Shown here: positions 54,901-63,448 of the stretch, in pieces
How the letters are laid out: the number at the start of each line of letters is the position of its first letter
Numbering within the stretch: position 1 is the stretch's first letter
NCBI RefSeq assembly: GCF_029392815.1
Contig: NZ_CP113942.1
Location: 434,001 to 498,000 of the forward strand
Direction: 5' to 3'
Length of the DNA stretch: 64,000 nt
Origin: Bifidobacterium sp. ESL0682
GTDB taxonomy: Bacteria > Actinomycetota > Actinomycetes > Actinomycetales > Bifidobacteriaceae
Made by a program: the position numbers and the translations under genes
The notes under the pieces: generated by a model
What the model was told of the DNA's origin: nothing
What the model saw: the letters and a program-made list of their open reading frames with translations, nothing else
The model's database searches: none

Positions 54901-57900
54901 ATACTCAGGTCGGTGTTGTCGCCGGAGATGTCGTTCTGGGTCACCGGCACGTTGGCCGCCGTGTTGGGCCGCAATGTCACCTGATCGTCTCGTGCGTACA
55001 CGCCGGAGTCGGAAGTGCCTTTGTAGACGCCCATGCGGATCTGGGCCTGGGCGCGCTGGCCGGTCCAATCCTCCACCGCGTAGGAGAAGGCGTCGGTGCC
55101 TGACGAATCGCTGTAGGCCTCGTAGACCATGTAGTTCGCGCCGACTTCGTCAATGCGGCCCATCTTCGGCGAATTGTCGCCCAAGCCAAGCAAAGTGTCG
55201 TCGTCTCCGTCCGCGTCGATGCCCGTCAGAGTGATGGGAATGCGCACTTTCTGTCCGGCGGCCACCTGCGCTTGCGTGTCCTGTGGGGTGGGGGCCGGCT
55301 TGTTGTTGGCGTCCTTGGTGTGCACGGTGATGGTGATGGTGTCGGAGGCCGCATTGCCGAGGTTGTCGCGCACCGTGTAGGTCACCGGATAGACGCCGGG
55401 GGTGTTCGAAGCCTGATAACGCACTTCGTCGCTCGAGACGAAGACGAGTCCTTTGAAGGTCTTTTTGTTGTATTGCAGGGCGTTCTGCAGTTTCACGGTG
55501 GTGCCGTCGGCATGGGAGACATGGTCAAGCACATCGACGCTGACGATGCCGCCCGTACGCACGTTGGCGGTGACATTGGCGGCCTTCGGTGCCGCGTTGG
55601 CAGTGGTCAGGGCCGGCGGTTGCAAGACTATCGTGCCACGGGTCGAACCTGCCGAATTGGCCACTGTGTAGGTGAGTTTCACCGGTTTGGTGGGAATCTG
55701 GCGGGCGGTGATATACACACGTTTGTGGGCCACTAGCCCGGTCTTGATTCCCAGTTTCGGGTCGACGCTGACTGAAGTCACCGAAAGCACACCGCCCAAC
55801 GGGTCAGTGTCGTTGTTCAGCGGCTCAACGATGGCGGTGCGGTCGGCCCCCAGAAGCGCCACGTCATTGGCCGCCACCGGTTTTGCCGATTCTCCGGTCA
55901 CCGGCTGCACTTCCAAGCGCGCAAGTCCCTGTGCCTCGACGCTGCCTTGGCTGATGGTATAGGGAACGTAATATGTGCCGGGGTTGCTGGCCTTGAACGT
56001 GAAGGAAAGGTCTGCGGCATTGGTTGAGGTGGTGGAACCGGTCGGGGTGTTGACGGAGGAAAGCACGTGCGGCTGGGCGCTGGTGCCATGCACGTATTGT
56101 TTGAGTTCCACAGTGGTGGAGGTGTCGGGTGTGGTGTTCTTCGTCACCGCGTCGATCAGTGCCGGCAGTGTGTTCGCCGGGCGTACGGAGAAATAGATGA
56201 GTCCGTTGCCGGTGTGCATGCCGTCGGAGACGGTGACCTCTACAGCCACGCGGCCGCCAGTCAGGGAACCAGTATTGAAAACGAGCTGGCCGTCGGCGCG
56301 GGTGGAGACGGCGACCTGGTTGTTGTTCTGGGCGACAGCCGACACAAGAGTCATCGGGTCGCCTTCCGGATCGGTGAAACTGCCCAAGGCGTTGACGGTG
56401 AACGTGGCTCCCTGCTCCACCTCGTATTCGGGAGGAGTGTCGCTCTGGGCCGGAGACTGGTTCGCAGTGTCATCGGTGATGTTGAGATTGACCGTCGCGG
56501 CGCTGGTCTGCCCGCGTCCGTCATTGATTTCGTAGGTAAAGGTCGCCTTGCCGGCGGTGGCGCCCGTGGTGTCCAGCTGCAGATAACGGCCGGAATAGAT
56601 CGGCGAGACCGTGATGCCGTTGGCTGAAACAGGACCGACTTTGGTGATGTGCAGTACGGAGCAGTCCGTCTGTTCGTCGTTGCGCAGCACGTCGAGGATC
56701 TGCTGGCTGCCCACGCGCGCCCCGAAGGTGTCGTCTTGTGCCTTGATGGCGCCGGACTTTGTGGAACATGTGGGTTTGAACTGGGTTTGGTTGTTGGCGG
56801 AATCGGAATTCTTCTGCTGGTCGGCGGTCTTTTTGACCTCGATTTGGCGCCATTGGATTTTGATGACCTTGTTGGACTGGTCAGGATTCCAGATATTGCC
56901 ATTGGTCACGTCGTTCAGGACGACGAGCCGGTGGTTGGTGCGGAAGACGAGTTGCGAAGTGGGGGAGATAGATTGCAGGCTTTTCCATTGCGCTTTGGTG
57001 TTGTCGCCTTTGTCTTGGTTCGCGTTGGCGTCGCCGTCGGCGGAGCATAGGCGGATATAGTTGTGCGCCTGCTGCGACCAGGCCGTGTAGACGCAGCCCT
57101 TGGAAGAGACGGGTTGGGCAGGGTCTGCCGTGCCTTTGTTCATGAACGCGGAGACTTTGTTTCCGTGCTTGAAATCAACGGTGAAAACGCCGTTGCTTGC
57201 GCTCGCTGCCGCCCAATCGCCCTGAGCGTCGTCGGTGGCTGGAGCCTGGAGCGTTATCGGCCCGAGCGAATCGATCTGCGCGCTGCCGCCCTGCCACATA
57301 ATGCTCTGTTTGGTTGCGATAACCGGCCGGTCGCCGATAACGGTGAAGCTGTCGGCGTTGACCTCTTTGCCGTTGGTGATGGACTTCAGCGTCTTCACCC
57401 CGCTGTGTCCGTTGTCCATTTTCAACACCGTTCCATCGGCAGGCCGATATCCGTAGACAGCGCCGTTTCGGTCGACGGCCAGGAGCCCGTGCGCCCCGAG
57501 CTGCATCTGCGGGCTGGAGGTCTTGGGTGCTATGGCGTCGAGATTGCCGGAATCTCCGGCCCATACATTGCCTGTCTTGCGGTTCAAAAAGGCAGTGGTG
57601 TTCCCGCCCATGAACGTGGAAGTGGAGCTTTTGACCTCGCTTTTGCCGTGAATGCCAAGGGTCGAGGCGACGATGCCCTGCGCCTTCGCGCCGTCGGAGA
57701 GGACGACATTGTCGTCGTGTTGGTTGACGTCGAAGGTCGGGGTAGTAGGGGCGATGGCCCCGTTGGCCTGCTGCAGCTTGACGTTGAACCGTGCGGCCTT
57801 GCGGTCTTTCAGAGAAGTGACCCAAACGGTGCCGTCGTCAAGATGAACGTTGGTGCGGGTCAGGGCGTTGATGATGATGGCCCCAGCGACGATGCCCAGC

Positions 57901-58013
57901 AGCAGGAGCAGAACGAGCACGGGGGTGAGCCAGCGGCGGTTCGTCTGCGAATTCAGGCGTCTCAGGGCAAGACGGAATCTGCGCTCGTCTTGTGGTTTGC
58001 CCGATGCCTTCAT
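51945..58013 (-). CDS. Giant membrane-anchored protein with Ig-like and fibronectin III domains (PFNA fn3)
   Basis: 2022 residues, one intact frame. A short basic cytoplasmic tail and one helix (about 27-50) anchor it. Then a beta-propeller-like region (about 55-400, motifs such as TGNVWAGDSG and LLAVDRNGAVYGY), many tandem Ig- or cadherin-like domains (about 420-1490, with repeated DPEGDP, YTVKDKAG, FTVYDGKHD), two fibronectin III domains (about 1500-1690, with VNLSWTPGSANGSPISEY and VTVSWDAPGYTGTKPDDY), and a Cys-containing C terminus. ATG 58013 has AGGAAAC upstream. The corresponding FN3 protein of B. longum has been reported to bind TNF-alpha. Likely extracellular sensor or adhesin. Confidence 0.92.
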   Translation of the reverse strand: MKASGKPQDERRFRLALRRLNSQTNRRWLTPVLVLLLLLGIVAGAIIINALTRTNVHLDDGTVWVTSLKDRKAARFNVKLQQANGAIAPTTPTFDVNQHDDNVVLSDGAKAQGIVASTLGIHGKSEVKSSTSTFMGGNTTAFLNRKTGNVWAGDSGNLDAIAPKTSSPQMQLGAHGLLAVDRNGAVYGYRPADGTVLKMDNGHSGVKTLKSITNGKEVNADSFTVIGDRPVIATKQSIMWQGGSAQIDSLGPITLQAPATDDAQGDWAAASASNGVFTVDFKHGNKVSAFMNKGTADPAQPVSSKGCVYTAWSQQAHNYIRLCSADGDANANQDKGDNTKAQWKSLQSISPTSQLVFRTNHRLVVLNDVTNGNIWNPDQSNKVIKIQWRQIEVKKTADQQKNSDSANNQTQFKPTCSTKSGAIKAQDDTFGARVGSQQILDVLRNDEQTDCSVLHITKVGPVSANGITVSPIYSGRYLQLDTTGATAGKATFTYEINDGRGQTSAATVNLNITDDTANQSPAQSDTPPEYEVEQGATFTVNALGSFTDPEGDPMTLVSAVAQNNNQVAVSTRADGQLVFNTGSLTGGRVAVEVTVSDGMHTGNGLIYFSVRPANTLPALIDAVTKNTTPDTSTTVELKQYVHGTSAQPHVLSSVNTPTGSTTSTNAADLSFTFKASNPGTYYVPYTISQGSVEAQGLARLEVQPVTGESAKPVAANDVALLGADRTAIVEPLNNDTDPLGGVLSVTSVSVDPKLGIKTGLVAHKRVYITARQIPTKPVKLTYTVANSAGSTRGTIVLQPPALTTANAAPKAANVTANVRTGGIVSVDVLDHVSHADGTTVKLQNALQYNKKTFKGLVFVSSDEVRYQASNTPGVYPVTYTVRDNLGNAASDTITITVHTKDANNKPAPTPQDTQAQVAAGQKVRIPITLTGIDADGDDDTLLGLGDNSPKMGRIDEVGANYMVYEAYSDSSGTDAFSYAVEDWTGQRAQAQIRMGVYKGTSDSGVYARDDQVTLRPNTAANVPVTQNDISGDNTDLSIDKNLQVQGIDEASVADNMISFKTPSQAGTSYIVYTVKDKAGLSDTATLTVITDPNAPIEPPTAYDYRVPSSATLDKKSIDVDLSQWIANPSGTTDELKVGIDPTAADHARVKGGDKSTTVTIDLTDEARSVPYTVTNTTYHITSTAFVQVPQYGVFPPTLRPKAPPIKVNAKRSVNIDLADYVRVGPGKTPYVDKDSISATKSANSDYYVNDQTLKFTAPKDYAGPASITFTVYDGKHDANSKDKNGSKQAKIINSSVLTLPITVIGRNVPPPTFSSSTISVAAGEEAKTVDLKALTHAPSGLDEDEKNYSYSGGEASGSIESHLTSGGKLTIKSPADATVGSISSIPITIKYSNGTVSAGLTAQVVQSTRPLAQISGVSRRMNAGDSTTVNILSGAFNPFPGTPLNVVSCQADDTAKLKVDCGAKGTIVIRAAADIGASSNTVVVNVQDATHTKEREVSTTITVSVIDKPAPPLLSPVAGQPADGAVNLSWTPGSANGSPISEYVVDWGGQNKSCGAVTTCNINGLTNGKAYRFSVRARNEAGWSKPSNTVEGMPDKVPDAPSGVRVTGGYQQVTVSWDAPGYTGTKPDDYTVTMNGKVKHTSGLSQTFNLGNGEITDGAVFSATVRAHNRAGDGPLSYEASTGGNPAWGDPDQPMVSMRQNAGGDTMSINVTLGNMRNAGCGSIDVSGDFSPNITCNSLSDTVHVEKRQYNTRQRISVVVNPKRAARPTPAASAEATPGYSVQAPSIGISRNNDQCRVNIVGKGEYDGFSVNNGAQTSNTSVQYATASPWSTCADVSVSQLLNGSSGPSATAQSNDIYKKKANISSDLKMQWVPGDRHKINVTGGNVDTYNGHVTASLTISVDGKDAPCTGWQPGQAAACDVTALGDDDYDNNDFSWKIEAIIADAGSDTQYNDEKTGTRVEGIRQAKTATPSDPSTSPVPSSASVPGMPGDLDTPSQVEAESLIEHFPTLQKKRYAQSVHQ

Positions 58014-58116
58014 CAACTGTTTCCTGCTTTCCTGATTGATGTTGATGTATTGTCGCCAATAACCTGAAATGAGATTGTTGGCGGGCCTACTATGTCTATT
58101 TGCATTACTCTATTGT

Positions 58117-59571
58117 TTACTGTTCGGTTACGGCACATGCCATCGTGGGAGTAGCGGACATGCGTCCATCGGCCCTTACGGTGCTCACCTGAATGCAGGT
58201 CTGTGGCTTCTCGCTTGTGGCGTTGAGCGTGACTTTGGTGTCGTGGACTATTGTCGTTTGCGAGCCTGGTGCCGCGCTCCCGTTCTGAATTTCCGCCCAG
58301 GCGTAGCTGTCGCCGGCTTTCGGCTGGGGGTTGGTCCAGGTGAAGGTCACCGTCTGGCCGTCGGACGTGCCGTTAAGGTTGGCGACCTGGGGCACAGCGG
58401 CTCCTGCGTCTTCGGCAGTAACGTCATCCTGTTGGCTGTCTTGCTGATTGCCACCGTCCTTCTTGCCGTTCTTGATGTTCGGCGACTGGTGCGAAGGTGG
58501 CGTTTGCATGGTGTCGATATGCGTGTGTTGCGCTGATGTACTGCTATCCATACGCGGCATCACGGCGAAAACGAATAGCGCGGCAATGACGGCCACTGCG
58601 GCCAATGCCGACAAAACGATAATCAGCGGCTTTTTGGACCGTTTCGTTTTCAGCGTGCTCGGCGTCGTGTTGCGATGACTTTTGCTCCGCGATTGAGGCT
58701 GCGAATGATGTACCGGAAACTCCGAGCAATCCTCGGCCACCAGCGGGGTCATGTTGAAGCCGCAATCCTGCTGTGCCTCCTGCAAGGCCCGTCCGAACTG
58801 CAACGCGGAAAGGTAGCGGGCATCCGGGTCTTTGTTCATGGCCTTCAAAAGAACGCGTTCGACCTCTTTGGGAACATCGGGCAAAGCGTTCTTGGGCAGC
58901 TGGTCAGAAACGATGTACTGGGCCAGTTCGTTCTGCGTGCGCGGCTGGAAGGCGTATTCGAACGGCGATTTGCCTGCCATCAGGCCATAGAGCGTGGCCG
59001 CGAGCGAATAGATGTCGGCGGTTTCGGCGCCGCCTCCCTTGCCGGTGAGCACTTCCGGCGGCGCCCAAGGCACCGAAAAACCGGTACGAGATTTCGACTC
59101 GTAGATGCTCGTGGAGATGCCAAAGTCCGAAAGCGCGGGCTGGTTGGCGGAGGTGATGAGGATGTTGGCCGGCTTGATGTCTCGGTGGATGATGCCGTGG
59201 CGGTGTGCGGTCTGCAAGGCACCGGCGAGCTTGACGCCCAGATCGAGCGTTTCCGCGACCCCCAGCCTGCGGCTATGCATGATTTCCTTGTAGGAGCCAT
59301 GTGGCGCGTATTCAAGGATGAGGTAAGGCAGGTGTGTCTGTTCGGTCAATCCAGAACCATAGATCGAGACGATATAGGGATGCGCCGAAAGCTGGGCCAT
59401 GATCGTGGCCTCTTTGCTGAACGCCTTGTCGAAACTGAGGTCCTGCCGCGATTTGCCTACTTTGACGGCGACCTCGCGGTTGAGATTGCGCTGGCGATAA
59501 AGGTACACGTCGGCCGTGGAACCGGAACCAAGTTCGCGGACGAAATCGCAATCCGGTATCGTCGGTGCCAT
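58117..59571 (-). CDS. Transmembrane serine/threonine protein kinase (PFNA pkb2)
   Basis: 484 residues. Cytoplasmic Hanks-type kinase domain (1-270) with GSGSTADVY glycine loop, ATP-binding Lys37 in AVKV, HRDIKPAN catalytic loop, DFG metal loop and APPEVL in place of the usual APE. A basic juxtamembrane linker, one helix (about 310-335) and an extracellular, Ser/Gln-rich and FN3-like domain follow. A perfect AAAGGAGGT lies before ATG 59571; an upstream frame to 59634 lacks homology. First gene of the PFNA operon; its extracellular part may sense the same ligands as the FN3 protein. Activation-loop segment SKSRTGFSVPW contains possible autophosphorylation sites. Confidence 0.93.
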   Translation of the reverse strand: MAPTIPDCDFVRELGSGSTADVYLYRQRNLNREVAVKVGKSRQDLSFDKAFSKEATIMAQLSAHPYIVSIYGSGLTEQTHLPYLILEYAPHGSYKEIMHSRRLGVAETLDLGVKLAGALQTAHRHGIIHRDIKPANILITSANQPALSDFGISTSIYESKSRTGFSVPWAPPEVLTGKGGGAETADIYSLAATLYGLMAGKSPFEYAFQPRTQNELAQYIVSDQLPKNALPDVPKEVERVLLKAMNKDPDARYLSALQFGRALQEAQQDCGFNMTPLVAEDCSEFPVHHSQPQSRSKSHRNTTPSTLKTKRSKKPLIIVLSALAAVAVIAALFVFAVMPRMDSSTSAQHTHIDTMQTPPSHQSPNIKNGKKDGGNQQDSQQDDVTAEDAGAAVPQVANLNGTSDGQTVTFTWTNPQPKAGDSYAWAEIQNGSAAPGSQTTIVHDTKVTLNATSEKPQTCIQVSTVRADGRMSATPTMACAVTEQ

Positions 59572-59661
59572 CGTGACCTCCTTTCCGCGTGTTTCCTTTC
59601 GGGACCAATCGCCATACATTTTATCTGTCTTCATCCACCTTGTCGGGTTTGCGCTGGCTTG

Positions 59662-59708
59662 TCAAGAGTAGCCCGGGAATCTTGAAATAAATTCAAGAAA
59701 TCTTGAGA
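59662..59708. promoter_or_regulatory. Cluster of CTTGA/TCAAG half-sites in the divergent PFNA/U32 promoter region
   Basis: TCAAGAG (59662-59668), TCTTGAA-N5-TTCAAGA (59680-59698, perfect inverted repeat) and TCTTGAGA (59701-59708) make four related half-sites in 47 bases between the kinase and U32 genes. The first overlaps TTGACA on the minus strand, a -35-like hexamer pointing at the kinase gene. An operator for a shared regulator is likely; I cannot name it. Confidence 0.5.
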
Positions 59709-59802
59709 GTCTATGGAGATGGGGCGAATGCGTTCGGTTGGCTAACGGGTCTAGACTGGGACGGTGCAATTGGGAGAATATCAGGGCAGTAAAGGTGACA
59801 TG

Positions 59803-61332
59803 ATGGCAGAAGGCAGTGAAAACAAGCCGATTCAGACGACGATGGTGCATCGGCGCAGGCCGGAGATACTGGCTCCGGCGGGCAACCTTCGCAGCTTGAA
59901 GACCGCCATCGATTTCGGCGCGGATGCCGTCTACTGCGGCGGCAAGGAATTCGGCATGCGTTCGGCGCCGAAGAACCTCTCGATGGAAGATCTGAAAGCC
60001 GGTGCGGAATATGCGCACGAGCATGGGGCGCGCGTCTACGTGACCTGCAACGTTCTGCCCCATAACAACGAAGTCGAGGACATCAAGACCTACATCGCCC
60101 ACCTAGCCCAGACCGGCATCGATGCGCTGATTGTCACCGATATCGGCGTAATGATGGCCGCGCATTGGATTGCCCCACAGCTCGAGCTGCACGTTTCCAC
60201 CCAGGCCGGTGTCACCAATTATTTGGCCGCCAACGCGCTCTACGAACTGGGCGCTCGCCGCGTGGTTCTCGCCCGTGAACTTGACCTGCAGGCTATTCGC
60301 GATATTCGCGCAAACATTCCGGAAGACATGGATATCGAGTGCTTCGTGCATGGCTCGATGTGCATGGCCTTCTCCGGCCGCTGCCTCATCTCCAACTACA
60401 TGAACGGGCGCGACGCCAATCATGGCGAATGCTCGCAGCCCTGCCGCTGGAAATACCACGTCGTCGAGGAAAAGCGCCCCGGCCAGTTCTTCCCGGTCGA
60501 GGAAAACGACGAAGGCACGTTCCTCTTCAACTCGCAGGACATGTGCATGCTCGATCACCTGGACGACATGATCGACGCCGGTGCCACCAGCCTCAAGATC
60601 GAGGGCCGCGCCAAAAGTGCCTATTACGTCGCAGCCATGGCCAACGCCTACAAGTGCGCGGTCAATGAGTATATGGTGCAGCGCGGCTTCGAGGACCAGG
60701 ACGGCAACACGCTCAAGCCGTTCCATGACATGGTGCGCCGTTCCGACGTCGTGCGCGTGACCAAGGCTGTCAGCCAGCTCGAATCCAGCGGTTCCATCGG
60801 ATTCCACGGCGTGCAAAGCGCCGGTGCCGAGGCCGCCGCCAAGACGACGATTTCCGCAGCCGTGCCGGCTTTGGTCGGCGAGGAAGCCACGAAAGCGCAA
60901 GGTTACGCCGAACCCAAGCACGTCGAACTGCCGCAATGGCTCAAAGACGAACCCTACAAGGTCTCACATCGCGACTATTCCACAGGTTTCTACTATCCGG
61001 AGCACAAGGCCGGACAGAACACCGACCGCGGCGGCTATTTCCGCGACTGGCTCGTGGTCGGTGAGGCCATTTCCTACGACGAGACGACGCAACGCCTCAC
61101 ACTGATGAGCCGCAACAAGATCGAGCCCGGTCAGCTGATCGAATTCCTGATTCCCGGGCACGAGCCGATCGACTATACGGTCGCCGTTGGCGGAATGGAA
61201 GATGCCGACGGGCAGCCTGTCGAGGAAATCAACAATCCAGCGCATGTTTTCTCGATGCCGTTGCCGTTCGCAGTGCCTGAAAACTCGATGATTCGCTCGC
61301 ATGCCTTGCAACGCACGCTCAAGGCTGAATGA
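59803..61332 (+). CDS. U32-family protein (putative tRNA hydroxylation factor)
   Basis: 509 residues from ATG 59803. U32 proteins, once called collagenases, include RlhA and TrhP, which hydroxylate rRNA or tRNA using prephenate-derived chemistry. Here: EILAPAGN at the start, DAVYCGG, the long TIM-barrel core, and the four-Cys cluster HGSMCMAFSGRCLIS ... GECSQPCRW (Fe-S or metal site), then SLKIEGR. The C-terminal domain fits the TrhP-type branch. Start is debatable: GTG 59764 follows TAGACT by six bases and would be leaderless; ATG 59803 has AGGTG at five bases. Confidence 0.85.
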   Translation: MAEGSENKPIQTTMVHRRRPEILAPAGNLRSLKTAIDFGADAVYCGGKEFGMRSAPKNLSMEDLKAGAEYAHEHGARVYVTCNVLPHNNEVEDIKTYIAHLAQTGIDALIVTDIGVMMAAHWIAPQLELHVSTQAGVTNYLAANALYELGARRVVLARELDLQAIRDIRANIPEDMDIECFVHGSMCMAFSGRCLISNYMNGRDANHGECSQPCRWKYHVVEEKRPGQFFPVEENDEGTFLFNSQDMCMLDHLDDMIDAGATSLKIEGRAKSAYYVAAMANAYKCAVNEYMVQRGFEDQDGNTLKPFHDMVRRSDVVRVTKAVSQLESSGSIGFHGVQSAGAEAAAKTTISAAVPALVGEEATKAQGYAEPKHVELPQWLKDEPYKVSHRDYSTGFYYPEHKAGQNTDRGGYFRDWLVVGEAISYDETTQRLTLMSRNKIEPGQLIEFLIPGHEPIDYTVAVGGMEDADGQPVEEINNPAHVFSMPLPFAVPENSMIRSHALQRTLKAE

Positions 61333-61364
61333 CGAGGTGAGTGCGGCCCGCTAGAGTTGAAGGC

Positions 61365-62399
61365 ATGAGTGATTCCATGAACGAAACCGCCGGAAACGAA
61401 CAGTACGACGATGCGATTCTCGACAGCAACGCCATCGCGCCCACCGATGCGGAAGGCAACCCCATCCCTGTCACCATTCCCGTCGACCTGGCGCCCGGCG
61501 TCAAGGTGGTCTACACCACGCGCCTCGGCGGCGTGAGCGCCGGCGATTGGGGAGACCTGAATCTCGGCGGCAAATCGGGTGACAATCCGGCTGCAGTGCG
61601 GGCGAACCGCATGGCGCTTACAAAGGCCGTGGGGGCGCCGCTGTCGTTGTTAGCACAGGTTCATTCCGGCCGTGCCGTCGATGTTGACGAGATGTTCGAA
61701 ACCAACGCGCCGTATGGCTGCGACCGTTCCGGCACGATTATTGAAGCCGGCAATGAAGATGGGCCGGAGGCGTATCCAAGGCTTGAGGCCGATGCCGAAG
61801 TCACTGCGCAACAAGGCGTGGCGCTGGGCATGTTCGCCGCCGACTGCTTGCCGGTGCTTCTGGCCGACCCGCAGGCCAGTGTCATCGCGGCGGCGCATTG
61901 CGGGCGCAAGGGCCTGCAATGTGGGGTCATTGGTGCCACAGTCGATCTGATGACGGCCAAAGGCGCGAAGCCCGAACGCATCGTGGCTACGCTCGGCCCC
62001 TGCATCTGCGGCGATTGCTACGAGGTGGGCGACGAGATCGCCGACGAGTTCGACGCGCAATTCCCCGGCACCTTCACTCTGACCCGTTTCGGCGGCCCCG
62101 GTATCGACATCGCCAAAGCCGCGCTGCAGGAGCTAGACAAGGCCGGTATTCCGCGCGACAATGTCATCAGCTCGATCCCGCGTGTTTCCGCCGCGACGCA
62201 ATATCTCGACCAGGACGCCGAACTTGCCGCACTGTGTGCCTCAGACGGCGAGGGCAGCCCCGAGTTGGAGGAACGCATCGGCGAGGTGCGTCACAGCCTG
62301 TGCACGCTGGAAAACCCGCTCTGGTATTCGCATCGCCGTGCTTCCTTGGCCGAAAAGCAGCACGAAGGTCGCATGCTCGCTCTGATTGTGCGCGAATAG
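61365..62399 (+). CDS. pgeF: YfiH/LACC1-family purine nucleoside phosphorylase
   Basis: 344 residues. The family has adenosine/inosine phosphorylase-type activity and was first labelled a laccase or polyphenol oxidase. Metal-site residues are visible: QVHSGRAV (His), FAADCLPVLL (Cys) and AAAHCGRKGLQCG (His), where the usual HAGWRG reads HCGRKG; then GPCICGDCYEVGDEI. The first 60 residues are an acidic extension. TAGAGT ends seven bases before ATG 61365, so the transcript is probably leaderless. It follows the U32 gene by 32 bases and ends at a hairpin. Confidence 0.85.
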   Translation: MSDSMNETAGNEQYDDAILDSNAIAPTDAEGNPIPVTIPVDLAPGVKVVYTTRLGGVSAGDWGDLNLGGKSGDNPAAVRANRMALTKAVGAPLSLLAQVHSGRAVDVDEMFETNAPYGCDRSGTIIEAGNEDGPEAYPRLEADAEVTAQQGVALGMFAADCLPVLLADPQASVIAAAHCGRKGLQCGVIGATVDLMTAKGAKPERIVATLGPCICGDCYEVGDEIADEFDAQFPGTFTLTRFGGPGIDIAKAALQELDKAGIPRDNVISSIPRVSAATQYLDQDAELAALCASDGEGSPELEERIGEVRHSLCTLENPLWYSHRRASLAEKQHEGRMLALIVRE

Positions 62400-62432
62400 G
62401 CCGGTCGTTCGACGGAATGATTGCGAGCATCT

Positions 62433-62484
62433 GCACAGCCAATGACATGAGGTGATCAGCAATATCATCGGCCATTGGCTGTGC
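62433..62484 (+). terminator. Terminator after pgeF
   Basis: GCACAGCCAATG and CATTGGCTGTGC form a perfect 12-bp stem with a 28-base loop, 33 bases after the stop, followed by TTCTTTCC. Confidence 0.7.
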
Positions 62485-62533
62485 TTCTTTCCTGCTTGCG
62501 AGTTCGCGCACCGCTCGCGCTAGACTGGACACC

Positions 62534-63247
62534 ATGGAACACTTGAACGTCGTCATCTCAGGTTTCGACCCCTACGAAGGGGTGGAACACAACCCCTCGC
62601 ACGTGGTGCCACAGGCGCTCGCCGCCGATGGGCTGGGCGGAGAAGCCGGTTTCGAGAGCGACGATCCTCTGCGTGATGTCGACATCTCCATCAATGCCGT
62701 TGATCTGCTGGTGAGCTACAAAGAGGCATGGCCCCAGCTCAAGGAGACTCTGGAAGCCACGCACCCCGACATCGTCATCGCCACAGGGCTCAAAACCGCG
62801 GCCCGCGGCATCCTGCTGGAACGTTGCGCCAACAACATCATCGATACCGCCAAGCCCGAAGCCAAAGATGAAGCGCTGGGCATGCGGGCGGACGCCCCTG
62901 AAGAGCCGTTGCTCCAGCCCATCGCTTCCAACGGTCCAGCCGCTTTCTGGACGAGGCTGCCATTGCGCTCGATTCTGAATGATTTCGCCTCGGAGGGCAT
63001 CGCGTCGGCGCTGAGCTCGGACGCGGGCACGTTCGTCTGCAATTCTCTTTTCTACAACCTTATGAAATGGACGGCTTCCCAGCACAAAGTGCTCTCGGGA
63101 TTCGTCAGCCTGCCGGTCATCAACGAAGAACCGCATTCCCAGCACGGTCTGCCGTTGAATCAGCAGATCGAGGCTTGCCGTGTGGTGGTGCGTCAGACGG
63201 CGCGATATTTCCTGGAACCCACCTCGTCGAGTATTCTCATCGCTTGA
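62534..63247 (+). CDS. pcp: Pyroglutamyl-peptidase I-like protein lacking the catalytic His
   Basis: Pcp (peptidase family C15) removes N-terminal pyroglutamate. 237 residues; start at 62534 follows TAGACT by seven bases. Family pattern is clear: GFDPYEGVEHNPS, ATGLKTAARGILLERCANNI with the catalytic Glu, and DAGTFVCNSLFYNLM with the nucleophile Cys. At the His position the family reads FIHVP, but this protein has FVSLP (Ser codon 63107-63109). There is no frameshift. Either a nearby His (EEPHSQHG) has taken over, or the protein is inactive or has a changed role. Confidence 0.88.
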   Translation: MEHLNVVISGFDPYEGVEHNPSHVVPQALAADGLGGEAGFESDDPLRDVDISINAVDLLVSYKEAWPQLKETLEATHPDIVIATGLKTAARGILLERCANNIIDTAKPEAKDEALGMRADAPEEPLLQPIASNGPAAFWTRLPLRSILNDFASEGIASALSSDAGTFVCNSLFYNLMKWTASQHKVLSGFVSLPVINEEPHSQHGLPLNQQIEACRVVVRQTARYFLEPTSSSILIA

Positions 63248-63448
63248 TTTTTACTGCGTGAATCGCAACGATTTCGACAGATTCGGCGTCGGCGTATGCG
63301 ATTGCTCAGCGCCGTTTCATTGTTTCGCGTGGTGTCTGTGAGGATTAGACGAATGTTACGGGATGACTTCGGCAAATACACTACAATGAAATGACTGATA
63401 TATGCTTTCAATAACTGCGGCATGGGTCGCAAAGCGGAGGGAATTACG

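Noticed and set aside
59662..59708. HAIR (HspR) element before the kinase operon
   Set aside because: CTTGA and TCAAG are 7 bases apart, not 11, and no chaperone gene is adjacent.
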